Part shown: positions 8,388 to 17,254 of the stretch, in pieces
How the letters are laid out: each line of letters starts with the position of its first letter
Position numbering within the stretch: the first letter of the stretch is position 1
Origin: G965195345 sp965277625
GTDB lineage: Bacteria > Pseudomonadota > Gammaproteobacteria > CAKMZV01
Assembly: GCA_965277625.1 (NCBI GenBank)
Contig: OZ255827.1
Location: 806,001 to 870,000 of the forward strand
Reading direction: 5' to 3'
DNA: 64,000 nucleotides
Notes under the pieces: model-generated
What the model saw: only the letters and a program-made list of their open reading frames with translations
Database searches by the model: none
What the model was told of the DNA's origin: nothing
Position numbers and translations under genes: made by a program

Positions 8388-10259
8388 TTAAATGACTTTC
8401 ATTTCAGTTGTGGGGCTCAATTGTTTGAGCAATTGCTGTACATTTATTTTGGCTGTATCACTCTTAAAACAACTGTCTTTAAACACAAACCTTAAAGGCG
8501 CTTCTTTTGCGATGGCTTTGGTAAAGTCTTCGTCTATGCCCGCATCAAAACAAGCGAAAAGCGAGTTTTCTGCCACTTTGAAGACGTTTTTGCCACAGAT
8601 GGTCGCTTGTTCAATTTTAAGCGATAAGGGTAAGCCCCAGTCTAACATGACTTGCGCCAACAAATCATCAGGGGAACGATCCAGTTTCACATTGTCTGCA
8701 AAACGGTCTAAGTTGCTTTGATCATATTTTTTTGGATTGTGATAGACATCTTCCATATTGCTACTGTCAAGGCGATAGACACGGAAACCATAATCAATAT
8801 CAGCGTTTGTCTCTTTCTTGATTTTCTTGGCGGCTCTGCGGATTCGCTCTTTGCCTATTTCACAAATGCTTTTGTAACCCGCTTTGCAAGCCTCGCTTTC
8901 CTCATCGGTTTTTACATGCAGCTGAACCAGGATAAATTTGTGATTCATATCACTTTCTGCATTTTTTTGGAAAACCGCTTGGGCAGTTGAGGCTGAGCCT
9001 GAAAAAAAATCTAAAATCAATGCGTTTTTTGGCAGAAAATCAATCATTCTTGAAATAGCTTTGGTGAGCTTAGGAGTATCGAAAACTTTTTCTTCAAAAA
9101 GCTGGGAAATCTCAGAAGAGCTACCAACGAGGATATCCATCCAAGATGAGTTTAACAAGGTGAAATTAGTTGGAGGTATATAGTGTTCGGGTTTTCCATT
9201 TTGTGATAATCTTAATAGATCTAAATGGCCATTGAATTCTTTATAATAATTATCAATATTTTTTTGTGAAACTGTATCCCCTAAATCTGAAAGATCATTT
9301 TGCAGTTTCTGATAGTTATTAATCGCGATTCTACTCCTATCTTCGCCCCATCTCCATTGGCCTTTTTCTGGTTTAATTCCAAATAATTCATATCTCATAG
9401 AAGGTCTATCTGTACCACGCCAATGATTGTTCCAACTACCATCTTTTGGTTTGTCCAATAGTTTTGATTGTTTTGGAAATCTGTAATCGGATTTTTTAGT
9501 GTAAAAAAGTATGTATTCAAAATTTTGTCCCAACTTATCCCAAGTTTCAAATTGAGCTTGAACTGATTTGGCTCCACGCTTTAAAGTAATGGTATTCCGA
9601 AAATTTAATTCACCGAAAATATCATCACAAATTTTCTTCATGTTATGGACTTCATTATCATCAATAGATATGAATATCATCCCATCATCTGCTAAGAGAT
9701 TCCGTGCCAACTTTAAACGAGGATACATCATACTTAACCAGTCAGAATGGTAGCGTCCTGCGGTTTTGAGGTTTTTGAATAGTCGTTGGTTGTCTTCGTT
9801 TTTTTGTCCACTATCAATCAGTTCTTTTTCGGCATCTTTGCTGAAATTATCCTTGTATATAAAGTCATTTCCTGTGTTGTAAGGCGGATCAATGTAGATC
9901 ATTTTAATTTTGCCCAGATAGCTTTCTCGTAGTAGCTTGAGTACTTCTAAATTATCGCCTTCTATGTAAAGGTTTTCTGTCTTGTCATAGTCCACAGAGT
10001 CTTCACGAACAGGGCGCAGGGTTTGGGTTGTGGGTCGGTTGGCAGTAACAATGGCTTCCCGTTTGCCCGGCCATTCCAAACGGTAACGTTCTTTGTTGCC
10101 CTCGACCACTTCATGGTTCAATTCTTGTTTGAGCAAGTCAAAGTCTATGGTTTTGCCTTCTGCACCTTCTGTAATGCAGTGGGGAAATAATTCGGCAAGT
10201 TTTTCAAGGTTTTCGTTCACCAAATCAGGCGATTGAAGGTTTAATTTTTCTATATCCAT
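8388..10259 (-). CDS. mod: Type III DNA-methyltransferase, Mod subunit (adenine-specific)
   Basis: N6-adenine methyltransferase that supplies both protective methylation and site recognition to the Type III complex. 623 residues. The catalytic DPPY is at 124-127 and the AdoMet motif FSGSAST at 419-425; this order (catalytic motif first) marks a beta-class enzyme as expected for Mod. The target-recognition region between them (about 221-370, bases 9150-9600) is visibly AT-richer than the conserved parts, as often seen where recognition domains are exchanged. ATG start at 10259. First gene of mod-AlbA_2-res. No simple-sequence phase-variation tract was seen inside the gene. Confidence 0.95.
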   Translation of the reverse strand: MDIEKLNLQSPDLVNENLEKLAELFPHCITEGAEGKTIDFDLLKQELNHEVVEGNKERYRLEWPGKREAIVTANRPTTQTLRPVREDSVDYDKTENLYIEGDNLEVLKLLRESYLGKIKMIYIDPPYNTGNDFIYKDNFSKDAEKELIDSGQKNEDNQRLFKNLKTAGRYHSDWLSMMYPRLKLARNLLADDGMIFISIDDNEVHNMKKICDDIFGELNFRNTITLKRGAKSVQAQFETWDKLGQNFEYILFYTKKSDYRFPKQSKLLDKPKDGSWNNHWRGTDRPSMRYELFGIKPEKGQWRWGEDRSRIAINNYQKLQNDLSDLGDTVSQKNIDNYYKEFNGHLDLLRLSQNGKPEHYIPPTNFTLLNSSWMDILVGSSSEISQLFEEKVFDTPKLTKAISRMIDFLPKNALILDFFSGSASTAQAVFQKNAESDMNHKFILVQLHVKTDEESEACKAGYKSICEIGKERIRRAAKKIKKETNADIDYGFRVYRLDSSNMEDVYHNPKKYDQSNLDRFADNVKLDRSPDDLLAQVMLDWGLPLSLKIEQATICGKNVFKVAENSLFACFDAGIDEDFTKAIAKEAPLRFVFKDSCFKSDTAKINVQQLLKQLSPTTEMKVI

Positions 10260-10651
10260 TGTTTGTCTTATCTGTGGTGAGATTTTCCTAAACTAAGAGT
10301 TGGCGATTGGAAAATCTGGTGTTGTTTGGGTACTGTTATTAAAAAGGGTAAACCCTAAGCATTCTGATTATATTTTATCTATTTTATTAGAGTGCTTAAA
10401 TACCCCATTTATTCTAAGTTAAATATTACCTGAGAATGCTTTCCTCATTTGCACAGAACGTTTTTTTTCAATTAGAAATAGGTTGAAGATCCCTCCGTTT
10501 TGCTACGTTAAACACTTCCTTCGTAAACAGGGCGGAATAGGAAAATGGGTTAATTTTGGGGTGGTTTGCTACAATGAGGTCATCGCTTTGATGGTGATTC
10601 AACAATGGATAATGTCAATGCACCGAATACTTGCCAAACGAATCAATTAGG
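10260..10651. other. intergenic stretch upstream of mod
   Basis: AT-rich region between divergent mod and the small lipoprotein gene. A TATAAT on the minus strand (10372-10367) may be the -10 box of mod, but no good -35 box is seen 16-18 bp upstream. A TACAAT occurs at 10570-10575 on the plus strand, also with a poor -35. No gene is apparent. Confidence 0.4.
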
Positions 10652-10798
10652 ATGATGCAATACCTCAAAACAAGTTTTTCAAAACATCTCTCTCTCCTTG
10701 TTGTGAGTTTATTGATTGCTGTGGTATTGGCAGGTTGTGCGCATAAAACCGCCTTAGAACTGCCTGAATCAGATCAAGAACAAACCACAACAGAGTAA
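10652..10798 (+). CDS. small LptM-like lipoprotein
   Basis: 48-residue ORF, too short for most gene callers. Residues 12-26 are hydrophobic and end in the lipobox LAGC (Cys29), so the mature protein is a 20-residue lipid-anchored peptide. The sequence after the cysteine, CAHKTALELPE, resembles the CGxKGPLYLP pattern of LptM (YifL), the small lipoprotein that helps assemble the LptDE LPS translocon. In many gammaproteobacteria lptM lies with lysA-dapF or cyaY; here it stands alone, convergent with mpl. ATG at 10652 is preceded by AGG four bases upstream; the second ATG is also possible. The lipoprotein call is good, the LptM identity is moderate. Confidence 0.65.
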   Translation: MMQYLKTSFSKHLSLLVVSLLIAVVLAGCAHKTALELPESDQEQTTTE

Positions 10799-10868
10799 TT
10801 CGATTGAATGCCATACCGCGTTTAATGGCTTGAAGGGCATGACAACAACCGAGCCGTCACCTGCGTTT

Positions 10869-12206
10869 TTACGTCCCCCATTTTTGTTCTAATAGCGCCT
10901 TTGTTTTTTGAGCGATGTTTGCGCCGCTGTTGCTGAGTACGACGATTGTGTCATTCTCAGCACAGTTTTGTATTAAGTGTTCAACCAGTGTTGTGATGGT
11001 GTCAAAAACTTGAAACAGGGGGGCAGTAAATTGTGCGTGTGCATCCCAGTGTAATTTCTTGGAAGCATGGACCAGCACTTGATCGGCTTGGCTAAAACTG
11101 GCGGCTAAGTGTTCATTATGAATCCCCATAGCCATGGTGTTGGAGGCGGGGTCGAAAACTGCAATAAGTTTGCCTTGCGTTTTTAATTCGTTCAAACCTT
11201 GTAGTGTGGCTTTGATGGCGTTAGGATGGTGGGCAAAGTCATCGTACACTCGGATGCCATGAACATTTGCAATCAGTTGTTGCCTTCTTTTGACGTGTTT
11301 AAATTGCGCGAGCGCTGCTAAACTTTGTTCTACTGAAATGCCAATATGATGCGCCGCTGCGATTGCTGCGAGGGCGTTTTGGCGGTTAAATTGTCCGAGC
11401 AAATCCCATTGAAGTTGACCTTGTGCTCGGCCATTATGGCTAATTTCAAATGGGCTTTGTCCTTGAATTTGCCAATCTTTGTTGAGCCATTCCACTTGTG
11501 ACCAACAGCCTTGATCCAACAGTTTTTTGATGGTGTCGTGTGGAGGGCAAATGATTTTTGCTGTGTCTGGCAGTTGTCTGAGTAATAGGTGAAATTGGCG
11601 AATGATGTCATCTAAATGGGGGTAAATGTCGGCATGGTCAAACTCGATATTATTGATAATCAGGGTTTGAGGGCGGTAGTGTAAAAATTTGGCGTTCTTA
11701 TCAAAAAAAGCCGTATCGTATTCATCGGCTTCAATAACGAAATAATCGCCTTGACCTAAGTGTGCGGATGTGGGGAAATTTTGAGCCACGCCACCAATCA
11801 GATAACCGCAGGTTTGACCCGAACTGTGCAGAATGTGGCTGAGCATGGCGGAAGTGGAGGTTTTGCCGTGAGTGCCCGAGACGGCAAGGACGTGCCTATT
11901 TTGTAATACGTGCTCGTACAGCCATTGCGGCGCACTTTGGTAGGGCAGTCGGTCGCGCAGTATTTTTTCGACGAGCTCATTGCCTCGGCTGACCACATTA
12001 CCGATTAAGTATAAATCGGGTTGCAAGTCGGTTTGTGAGGCATCGAAACCTTGAACGATTTGGATGCCAGTGTCCTCCAATTGGGTGGACATGGGTGGAT
12101 AGACGTTTTGGTCACAACCACTGACCTGCCAACCCAGTTGTTTGGCGATTTGCGCAATGCCTGCCATGAAGGTGCCACAAATGCCGAGAATGTGGACGTG
12201 CTTCAT
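10869..12206 (-). CDS. mpl: UDP-N-acetylmuramate:L-alanyl-gamma-D-glutamyl-meso-diaminopimelate ligase
   Basis: Murein-tripeptide recycling ligase: joins the recovered tripeptide L-Ala-gamma-D-Glu-mDAP to UDP-MurNAc. 445 residues from the chosen ATG at 12206. N-terminal HILGICGTFMAG (5-16) is characteristic of Mpl rather than MurC, and the ATP site GTHGKTS is at 111-117. An in-frame ORF runs further upstream, but that part has no family similarity, and the chosen ATG overlaps the stop of the transporter gene in an ATGA. Third gene of ubiB-transporter-mpl. Confidence 0.93.
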   Translation of the reverse strand: MKHVHILGICGTFMAGIAQIAKQLGWQVSGCDQNVYPPMSTQLEDTGIQIVQGFDASQTDLQPDLYLIGNVVSRGNELVEKILRDRLPYQSAPQWLYEHVLQNRHVLAVSGTHGKTSTSAMLSHILHSSGQTCGYLIGGVAQNFPTSAHLGQGDYFVIEADEYDTAFFDKNAKFLHYRPQTLIINNIEFDHADIYPHLDDIIRQFHLLLRQLPDTAKIICPPHDTIKKLLDQGCWSQVEWLNKDWQIQGQSPFEISHNGRAQGQLQWDLLGQFNRQNALAAIAAAHHIGISVEQSLAALAQFKHVKRRQQLIANVHGIRVYDDFAHHPNAIKATLQGLNELKTQGKLIAVFDPASNTMAMGIHNEHLAASFSQADQVLVHASKKLHWDAHAQFTAPLFQVFDTITTLVEHLIQNCAENDTIVVLSNSGANIAQKTKALLEQKWGT

Positions 12207-13162
12207 GGAGCCATGAAGACTTTCTTGGAGATAAACCACCCAATGGTTTTGTACAAAAGATAGAGGGTGAGCAAGGTAATGATGGTGGCAACGGTGTAGC
12301 CGAAATAAAGGATCCATGGGTTGGCCAATTTGTGACCCAAGGTGTAGGCGCAAGTGACCAATGCGGCAGATGGGAAAATATAAGCCCACCAAGTCAGTGA
12401 AAATTGCAATCGCACAAAATATTTAAACTGAGAAGCCAAGGCAATCCAGAAAAATACCGCGCCATAGAACAGAATGCGGGTAATGGGGTCGATGAGGTCG
12501 GTCAATTGGTGATAGGCGTAGCAAGCGACGGCAAAGGGTGTCATAAGAATAAATAAACTGGGCAGCTGAGCTTTGGGCAGCGGGGTGCCAAATATAAGTC
12601 GAGCAATCATGATGACGAGCATGATCAGCGCCATCATAAAACCAATGCTGAAGAAAAACCAGCCCAGTTCTGTTTGACCCAATGTTTTTGCCAGAAATCC
12701 GACAATCATATTGCCGACCATTGGAATAAACCATATGGGGGTGAGCTTGCTAAAAGTTGTTTTTTGATGCAACCACGTTGAAAAAACCATGAAGTTAATC
12801 AAAAATAAGCAAGTAACGCCTATCCACCATAAATAGGTTGAATAAGTGACATGCCAGTAATTCCAAGCTTGTGCTTGCAATAGGAATGAGATGGGGATGG
12901 TTGAAAAACTGCCCACGATGGCAGGATTTAGAAATTCGGCGACAATGACGCGAGGATATTTGATGGTTTTAACCAGTTGGATTACAAGCAAAATGGATAA
13001 ACAAATACTGGTGATTGAATGGATAACGACGGCAATGGTTTCAAATCCAGCCCAAGTGCCAACCAACTCGTAATAACCCACAGAAAGTCCAGACATGCCC
13101 ATGATGCTGGTAAAAATAATCGTGGGAAAATGGGCGATCGATGGCTGTTGTGCTTCGCTCAT
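12203..13162 (-). CDS. SLAC1/TehA-family C4-dicarboxylate or tellurite transporter
   Basis: 319-residue integral membrane protein with about ten hydrophobic segments, the layout of the TehA/SLAC1 anion channel family. The N-terminal IMGMSGLSVGY and the following Trp/Phe-rich helices fit this family. Substrates of relatives include tellurite, malate, nitrate and chloride; the substrate here is unknown. The start at 13162 (MSEAQQP) was chosen because it overlaps the ubiB stop by an ATGA and because the upstream in-frame extension is a low-complexity Arg/His/Thr-rich shadow of ubiB. Its own stop overlaps the mpl start by four bases, so the three genes are probably translated in a coupled way. 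Confidence 0.82.
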   Translation of the reverse strand: MSEAQQPSIAHFPTIIFTSIMGMSGLSVGYYELVGTWAGFETIAVVIHSITSICLSILLVIQLVKTIKYPRVIVAEFLNPAIVGSFSTIPISFLLQAQAWNYWHVTYSTYLWWIGVTCLFLINFMVFSTWLHQKTTFSKLTPIWFIPMVGNMIVGFLAKTLGQTELGWFFFSIGFMMALIMLVIMIARLIFGTPLPKAQLPSLFILMTPFAVACYAYHQLTDLIDPITRILFYGAVFFWIALASQFKYFVRLQFSLTWWAYIFPSAALVTCAYTLGHKLANPWILYFGYTVATIITLLTLYLLYKTIGWFISKKVFMAP

Positions 13163-14742
13163 TTTATTTTCCAAAATTGCCACGCCGACGCGAGTAAGAG
13201 CAGTGCACTGGATAGGGGTAATTGGCCGAATAGCAGGGGCGTAATTTGGCCATTGTCGTGCGCTACACTGAGTATGCCTGCAATCAATAAGCCCACGGGT
13301 AGCAGTGCTGATTTTTGTATAGTTGAGGGTGGTGTGGTGGCGTGCTTTTGTTGAGTGAGATGGTTGCGAATGGCCGTGGGTAATTCTTGTCTGATGGCGG
13401 GCCAGTGAATGCGAAGATCTTTTATTAAGGTGCGGGGGCTGAAGTGGGTTCTCAACCAGCCCTCTAAAAAGGGTTTGGCTGTGACCCATAAGTCTAAGTC
13501 AGGGTAGAGTTGGCGTCCCAAGCCTTCAATGTTGAACAGTGTTTTTTGCAACAAAATCAGTTGTGGTTGCACAGTCATATCGAATCCTTGCGCCACCCTA
13601 AACAATTGCAGCAAAAATTTACCATAAGAAATTTGGCTCAAGGGTAAACCCATGATGGGCTCACAAATACTCCGTACCGCCGCTTCTAAATCTTCGCAAC
13701 GGGTATTGGGATTGACCCAACCAGAGTCAATGTGCAATTGGGCAATTCGGCGGTAGTCTTGATTAAAGAAAGCGATAAAATTTTCAGCAAGATAGCGCTT
13801 ATCATCATCAGAGAGTGAGCCAACAATGCCGAAGTCAACGGCTTTATAGACACCATCCAGACTGACAAAAACATTGCCAGGGTGCATGTCGGCATGAAAT
13901 AGATTGTCTCTAAAAACTTGTTTGAAAAAGATCAACACGCCATTTTCTGCTAATGTTTTACGATCAATGCCCGCTGCCTCTATGGCTTTGATGTTTTTGA
14001 TGGGAATGCCATCAATGCGCTCCATCACCATCATTTTGGGGGCGGTCAGTTTCCAATAAACTTTAGCTACGTACATGGTGGGGTCGTCCAGAAAATTTTT
14101 GCGGATGACGCTGGCGTTGGCGGCTTCTCGCATCATGTCGGTTTCATGGTTTAAAGTGCGGGCAAACTCCTCGACCACTTCCATGGGGCGAAACTGATTG
14201 GAGCGTGGCAATAGGTATTCTAAAATGGTGGCCAGTTTTCGCATGACATATACGCTTTGCTCAATGCGTGTCTCTATGTCAGGGCGAACGATTTTAACAA
14301 TGACGGATTCGCCAGTTTTCAAGGTGGCTTCGTGTACTTGCGCAATGGAGGCAGACGCCAGTGGCTCATCGTTAAAGGTCTTAAAACATTGGTTGACAGG
14401 TCGGCCTTGTTGCTGCTCAATGATTCTGTGGGCGTCGGCGCTGGGAAATGCTGGGCAATCGTCTTGTAAGTGACTCAATGACTGGGTAATGTCATCAGGG
14501 ACTAAGTCTAATCGGCCCGATAAAGCTTGTCCCAATTTGACGAAAATGGTACCCAATTCAATTAATGCCAAGCGGCATCGTTCACCCCGAGGTAGGGCTT
14601 GATGTTGGTTTCTAAACCAATAGCTGGGCATTAAAAACAGTAGCAATCGCACCTTCTTCCACACGGGGTATGGGTGGATGAATTCGTCTAATCCATAGCG
14701 GAGTAAGACGTGAACAATGCGAAAGAACGTTAGGATGGCCAC
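13159..14742 (-). CDS. ubiB: ubiquinone biosynthesis kinase-like protein UbiB
   Basis: Atypical (ADCK/ABC1) protein-kinase-like ATPase needed for ubiquinone synthesis. 527 residues, close to the family norm. The KLGQ signature (FVKLGQALSGR, about 68-78) is followed by a kinase-like core with VIVKIVRPDI and the HADMHPGN catalytic-loop segment near 280, and C-terminal hydrophobic helices (about 480-522) that anchor it in the inner membrane. GTG start at 14742. The usual neighbours ubiE and ubiJ are absent; it heads an operon with a transporter and mpl. Confidence 0.94.
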   Translation of the reverse strand: MAILTFFRIVHVLLRYGLDEFIHPYPVWKKVRLLLFLMPSYWFRNQHQALPRGERCRLALIELGTIFVKLGQALSGRLDLVPDDITQSLSHLQDDCPAFPSADAHRIIEQQQGRPVNQCFKTFNDEPLASASIAQVHEATLKTGESVIVKIVRPDIETRIEQSVYVMRKLATILEYLLPRSNQFRPMEVVEEFARTLNHETDMMREAANASVIRKNFLDDPTMYVAKVYWKLTAPKMMVMERIDGIPIKNIKAIEAAGIDRKTLAENGVLIFFKQVFRDNLFHADMHPGNVFVSLDGVYKAVDFGIVGSLSDDDKRYLAENFIAFFNQDYRRIAQLHIDSGWVNPNTRCEDLEAAVRSICEPIMGLPLSQISYGKFLLQLFRVAQGFDMTVQPQLILLQKTLFNIEGLGRQLYPDLDLWVTAKPFLEGWLRTHFSPRTLIKDLRIHWPAIRQELPTAIRNHLTQQKHATTPPSTIQKSALLPVGLLIAGILSVAHDNGQITPLLFGQLPLSSALLLLASAWQFWKIK

Positions 14743-14917
14743 TTTGATTTATTATGAAAATCTATTATTAGAATTTGAATGATAAAAATCACTATTTTAC
14801 TCGCAAAGCATTTTAAACGGGGTTTATCACAGACCGAATTGTTGATTTGATGACGCAGTTTTAACACCATAAAGCCCATTTTGCGTTTTTAGTTATTAGG
14901 AATGACCAATCAAGTCT

Positions 14918-14946
14918 TTTAGTTTGACAAGGTTGCACAGTATAAT
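14918..14946 (+). promoter_or_regulatory. candidate promoter for PCMT-like gene
   Basis: A perfect TATAAT (14941-14946) lies 35 bp before the ATG. With a 17-bp spacer the -35 would be a weak TTTAGT (14918-14923); a perfect TTGACA is also present at 14924-14929 but only 11 bp from the -10 box. Confidence 0.4.
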
Positions 14947-14981
14947 AGGCGTTCAAACATTTCATCAAAAACGGTTAACTT

Positions 14982-15623
14982 ATGGATTTTGAAAAAGCAC
15001 GCGCCAACATGATTCAACAACAAATTCGCACATGGAATGTGTTGGACCAAAGGACTTTAGATTTGTTGTTTGAATTGCCAAGGGAACAATTTGTCAGCGC
15101 TGATCAGCAAGAGATGGCGTTTGCTGATGTCTGCTTGCCCTTGCCCGATGGTGAATGTATGCTGACGCCAAAGGTTGAAGCCCACATTGTTCAAAGTTTG
15201 CAAATAAAGGACACCGACAGGGCATTGGTCATTGGCGCAGGCAGTGGCTATCTTGTGGCTTTGATCGCTTTATTGGCCAAAAAAGTGGTGGCTTTTGAAA
15301 TTTCTGAAAAAATCCATCAAATGGCAGAGCTAAACTTAAGCAAGTGCAAGAATGTTCAATTGAAGTTGGGTTGCGGATTTTCAGAACAAATAAAAGGAAA
15401 ATTTGACGTGATTGTGGCTTCTGGCTCAATCGAAATATGTCCAGAACAATGGCTCAAAAACTTGAAAGACCAAGGCAGATTGTTTATGTTTGAGCAAGAA
15501 GGATCATTGGTTAAGGCGGTTTTGGTTGAACGAAATCAAGAAAATTTAGTCAAACAAACATTGTTTGAAACAGATGTACAGCCCCTAAAAAAACCCACAG
15601 AAAGGACAAAATTTGTCTTTTAA
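14982..15623 (+). CDS. protein-L-isoaspartate O-methyltransferase family protein
   Basis: 213 residues with the PCMT fold: N-terminal MIQQQIRTWNVLDQ, PREQFV near 34-39, an AdoMet-binding glycine loop VIGAGSGY at about 84-91 and an acidic strand end (VVAFEIS, about 102-108). It belongs to the shorter PCMT-like group often found near outer-membrane efflux genes rather than to classical Pcm, which has a longer conserved C-terminus. The activity is likely methyl transfer to damaged aspartyl residues, but relatives of this subgroup are poorly characterised. Next gene is pal, which has its own promoter. Confidence 0.8.
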   Translation: MDFEKARANMIQQQIRTWNVLDQRTLDLLFELPREQFVSADQQEMAFADVCLPLPDGECMLTPKVEAHIVQSLQIKDTDRALVIGAGSGYLVALIALLAKKVVAFEISEKIHQMAELNLSKCKNVQLKLGCGFSEQIKGKFDVIVASGSIEICPEQWLKNLKDQGRLFMFEQEGSLVKAVLVERNQENLVKQTLFETDVQPLKKPTERTKFVF

Positions 15624-15634
15624 ATGCGTTTTAT

Positions 15635-15664
15635 TTGTATTCTGTGCGTTTTATTTGATAGAAT
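15635..15664 (+). promoter_or_regulatory. candidate pal promoter
   Basis: TTGTAT (15635-15640) and TAGAAT (15659-15664) separated by 18 bp, 100 bp before the pal ATG. Confidence 0.5.
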
Positions 15665-15763
15665 AGCAATGGTGTTAAAACAACAAGGTGGCAATTTGTT
15701 GTTGAAATGATAACTAACCATTATTTTTGTAACTTTATTAACTTTTATACAAACGAGAAGACC

Positions 15764-16327
15764 ATGAATTTAAAATTATTATTAAGCATATTCTTATTAT
15801 TGAGCGTTGTTGCTTGTGGCGATAATGTCAAAGAAACCGAAACCGATGATGCTGCGACTTCAGTGAGCGGTGGCGATTCTGCATCTGGCTCTGCAAGCAG
15901 CATTAGCCTAGATGATGTGTTGAAATTATCTTCAGACAGTCGCTTTGAAACAGAAGAAGAGCGATTGGCTTACGTTGCAGAACTTGAAAGAATGGGTAAT
16001 CTCAATTCTAAGTTTGCCTTCAATTCTGCTGAATTAGATGATGATGCCAGAGCCATATTAGAATCACACGCTGAATTCTTGCGCAATAACCCAAGTGTTA
16101 AAGCTGAAATCCAAGGACATTGTGATGAAAGAGGCAGCAGCGAGTACAACTTGTCTTTGGGTGAACGTCGTGCGAACCAAGCTTTTGACTTTTTGATCAT
16201 CAATCAAGGCATTGACCCCTCTCGCTTGAGCGTAGTCAGTTATGGCGAATTGGAACCCATTGCCACTTGCCATGATGAAAGCTGCTGGTCACAAAATCGC
16301 AGAGCTCAGTTTAAATACTCCGATTAG
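15764..16327 (+). CDS. pal: peptidoglycan-associated lipoprotein Pal
   Basis: Outer-membrane lipoprotein that binds peptidoglycan and belongs to the Tol-Pal envelope-constriction system. 187 residues from ATG 15764, chosen for its GAGAAG ribosome-binding site and because the signal peptide follows directly (LLSIFLLLSVVAC, lipobox cysteine near 18). A Ser/Gly/Asp-rich linker leads to an OmpA-like domain with EIQGHCDERGS and LSLGERRA (about 119-140), the peptidoglycan-binding loop. tolQRAB and cpoB, normally adjacent, are absent: the neighbours are a methyltransferase and a possible nuclease. A good intrinsic terminator follows. Confidence 0.94.
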   Translation: MNLKLLLSIFLLLSVVACGDNVKETETDDAATSVSGGDSASGSASSISLDDVLKLSSDSRFETEEERLAYVAELERMGNLNSKFAFNSAELDDDARAILESHAEFLRNNPSVKAEIQGHCDERGSSEYNLSLGERRANQAFDFLIINQGIDPSRLSVVSYGELEPIATCHDESCWSQNRRAQFKYSD

Positions 16328-16361
16328 TATTTGGTTGTAAATTGTATTTACATTCAGAAAG

Positions 16362-16385
16362 AACCCGCATTTGCGGGTTTTTTTT
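16362..16385 (+). terminator. Rho-independent terminator after pal
   Basis: AACCCGC-ATTT-GCGGGTT stem-loop followed by a run of eight T. Classic intrinsic terminator 34 bases after the pal stop. Confidence 0.9.
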
Positions 16386-16427
16386 GGCTTAGATTTTCGC
16401 CTTAATAATGAACAAGGAGATCATAAG

Positions 16428-17192
16428 ATGACAAAAGAAAAAGACAACATTGTTAAATTGGTTGAGAATGCTTGCGATTTGGCGCTGGGTATTCATAATC
16501 AAATGGTTAAGGACTATTTTCCAAGCTCAAAGAGTGGCGGTATTCACGAATCGAATCTTGTTGGTATTTTTATTGAATCCGTAAAACGCACTAATGGTTT
16601 TAATAATGTTTCAGCATGGTCTGAAGTAAAAATATTTGAAAAATCTAAAAATAAGAAGCCCAAGCATAAGTTCAGAGCCAGCCGATTGGACGCAGCGATA
16701 AAATTAAAAGACAAAGACGCATTATTGCTCATCGAAGCCAAAAGATTTAAATGGGGTAGAAGCAGGTGGGGCAAAAATGCAGGCAAACTCAATTCCGAAT
16801 TAACCATCAACAGTGTTAGAAAAGACTCAGAAAGATTGTTGGCTATTGATGGTGATGAACCAGTTATTGAAGATAGTCGCTGTAAGAATGTCTATAGAGT
16901 CCTCTTGTCTGTAATGTGGTGTAGAAATGACATAGAACCTACCCCCGACAAAGAGCCTCCAAAGAAGAAGAAAAAAAGGGAAGAACAAGAGGAACAAAGA
17001 AAAGGTATTGAAGAAGTAAAAGAAAAATGGATAAAAAAAGAAATTTTCAATGATGAATGGTCAAACTGTGTTACCTTTGAAACAAAATATCAAGAAGAGG
17101 CGAGGAAATATTTAAAACTCTTGGTCGCCATAGATGGACCTTACGCTATAGAGGATATGCCAAACAGTTCAACCGAACAAACCGAGCAGTAA
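16428..17192 (+). CDS. hypothetical protein, possible PD-(D/E)xK nuclease fold
   Basis: 254 residues, start at ATG 16428 with an AAGGAGA ribosome-binding site. I do not recognise the family. A stretch SRLDAAIKL...DALLLIEAKRF gives Asp88, Glu103 and Lys105 in the arrangement D-(x)14-ExK used by PD-(D/E)xK nucleases, with predicted strands around it. The region about 180-215 is very rich in Lys and Glu and is probably a helical arm or linker. It sits alone after the pal terminator and before an oxidoreductase with its own ribosome-binding site. It could be a solitary restriction-type nuclease, a repair nuclease or an unrelated protein with a chance motif. Confidence 0.55.
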   Translation: MTKEKDNIVKLVENACDLALGIHNQMVKDYFPSSKSGGIHESNLVGIFIESVKRTNGFNNVSAWSEVKIFEKSKNKKPKHKFRASRLDAAIKLKDKDALLLIEAKRFKWGRSRWGKNAGKLNSELTINSVRKDSERLLAIDGDEPVIEDSRCKNVYRVLLSVMWCRNDIEPTPDKEPPKKKKKREEQEEQRKGIEEVKEKWIKKEIFNDEWSNCVTFETKYQEEARKYLKLLVAIDGPYAIEDMPNSSTEQTEQ

Positions 17193-17254
17193 TAAAGTGA
17201 TTTTGCTTTATTTGGATCTGCTCTCAAAATCACAGATACTTAGGAGGATAATTT

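Noticed and set aside
4476..10651. Type III R-M region as part of a mobile element with integrase or att sites
   Set aside because: No integrase, transposase or clear flanking direct repeat was found by eye, although base composition suggests transfer.
12207..12392. Upstream in-frame extension of mpl by about 62 residues
   Set aside because: The extension has no Mpl similarity and lies over the end of the transporter gene; the ATG at 12206 fits the family start and the ATGA overlap.
13163..13489. Upstream in-frame extension of the SLAC1-type transporter
   Set aside because: Arg/His/Thr-rich low-complexity translation antiparallel in character to real proteins; it is an out-of-frame reading of the ubiB 3' part.
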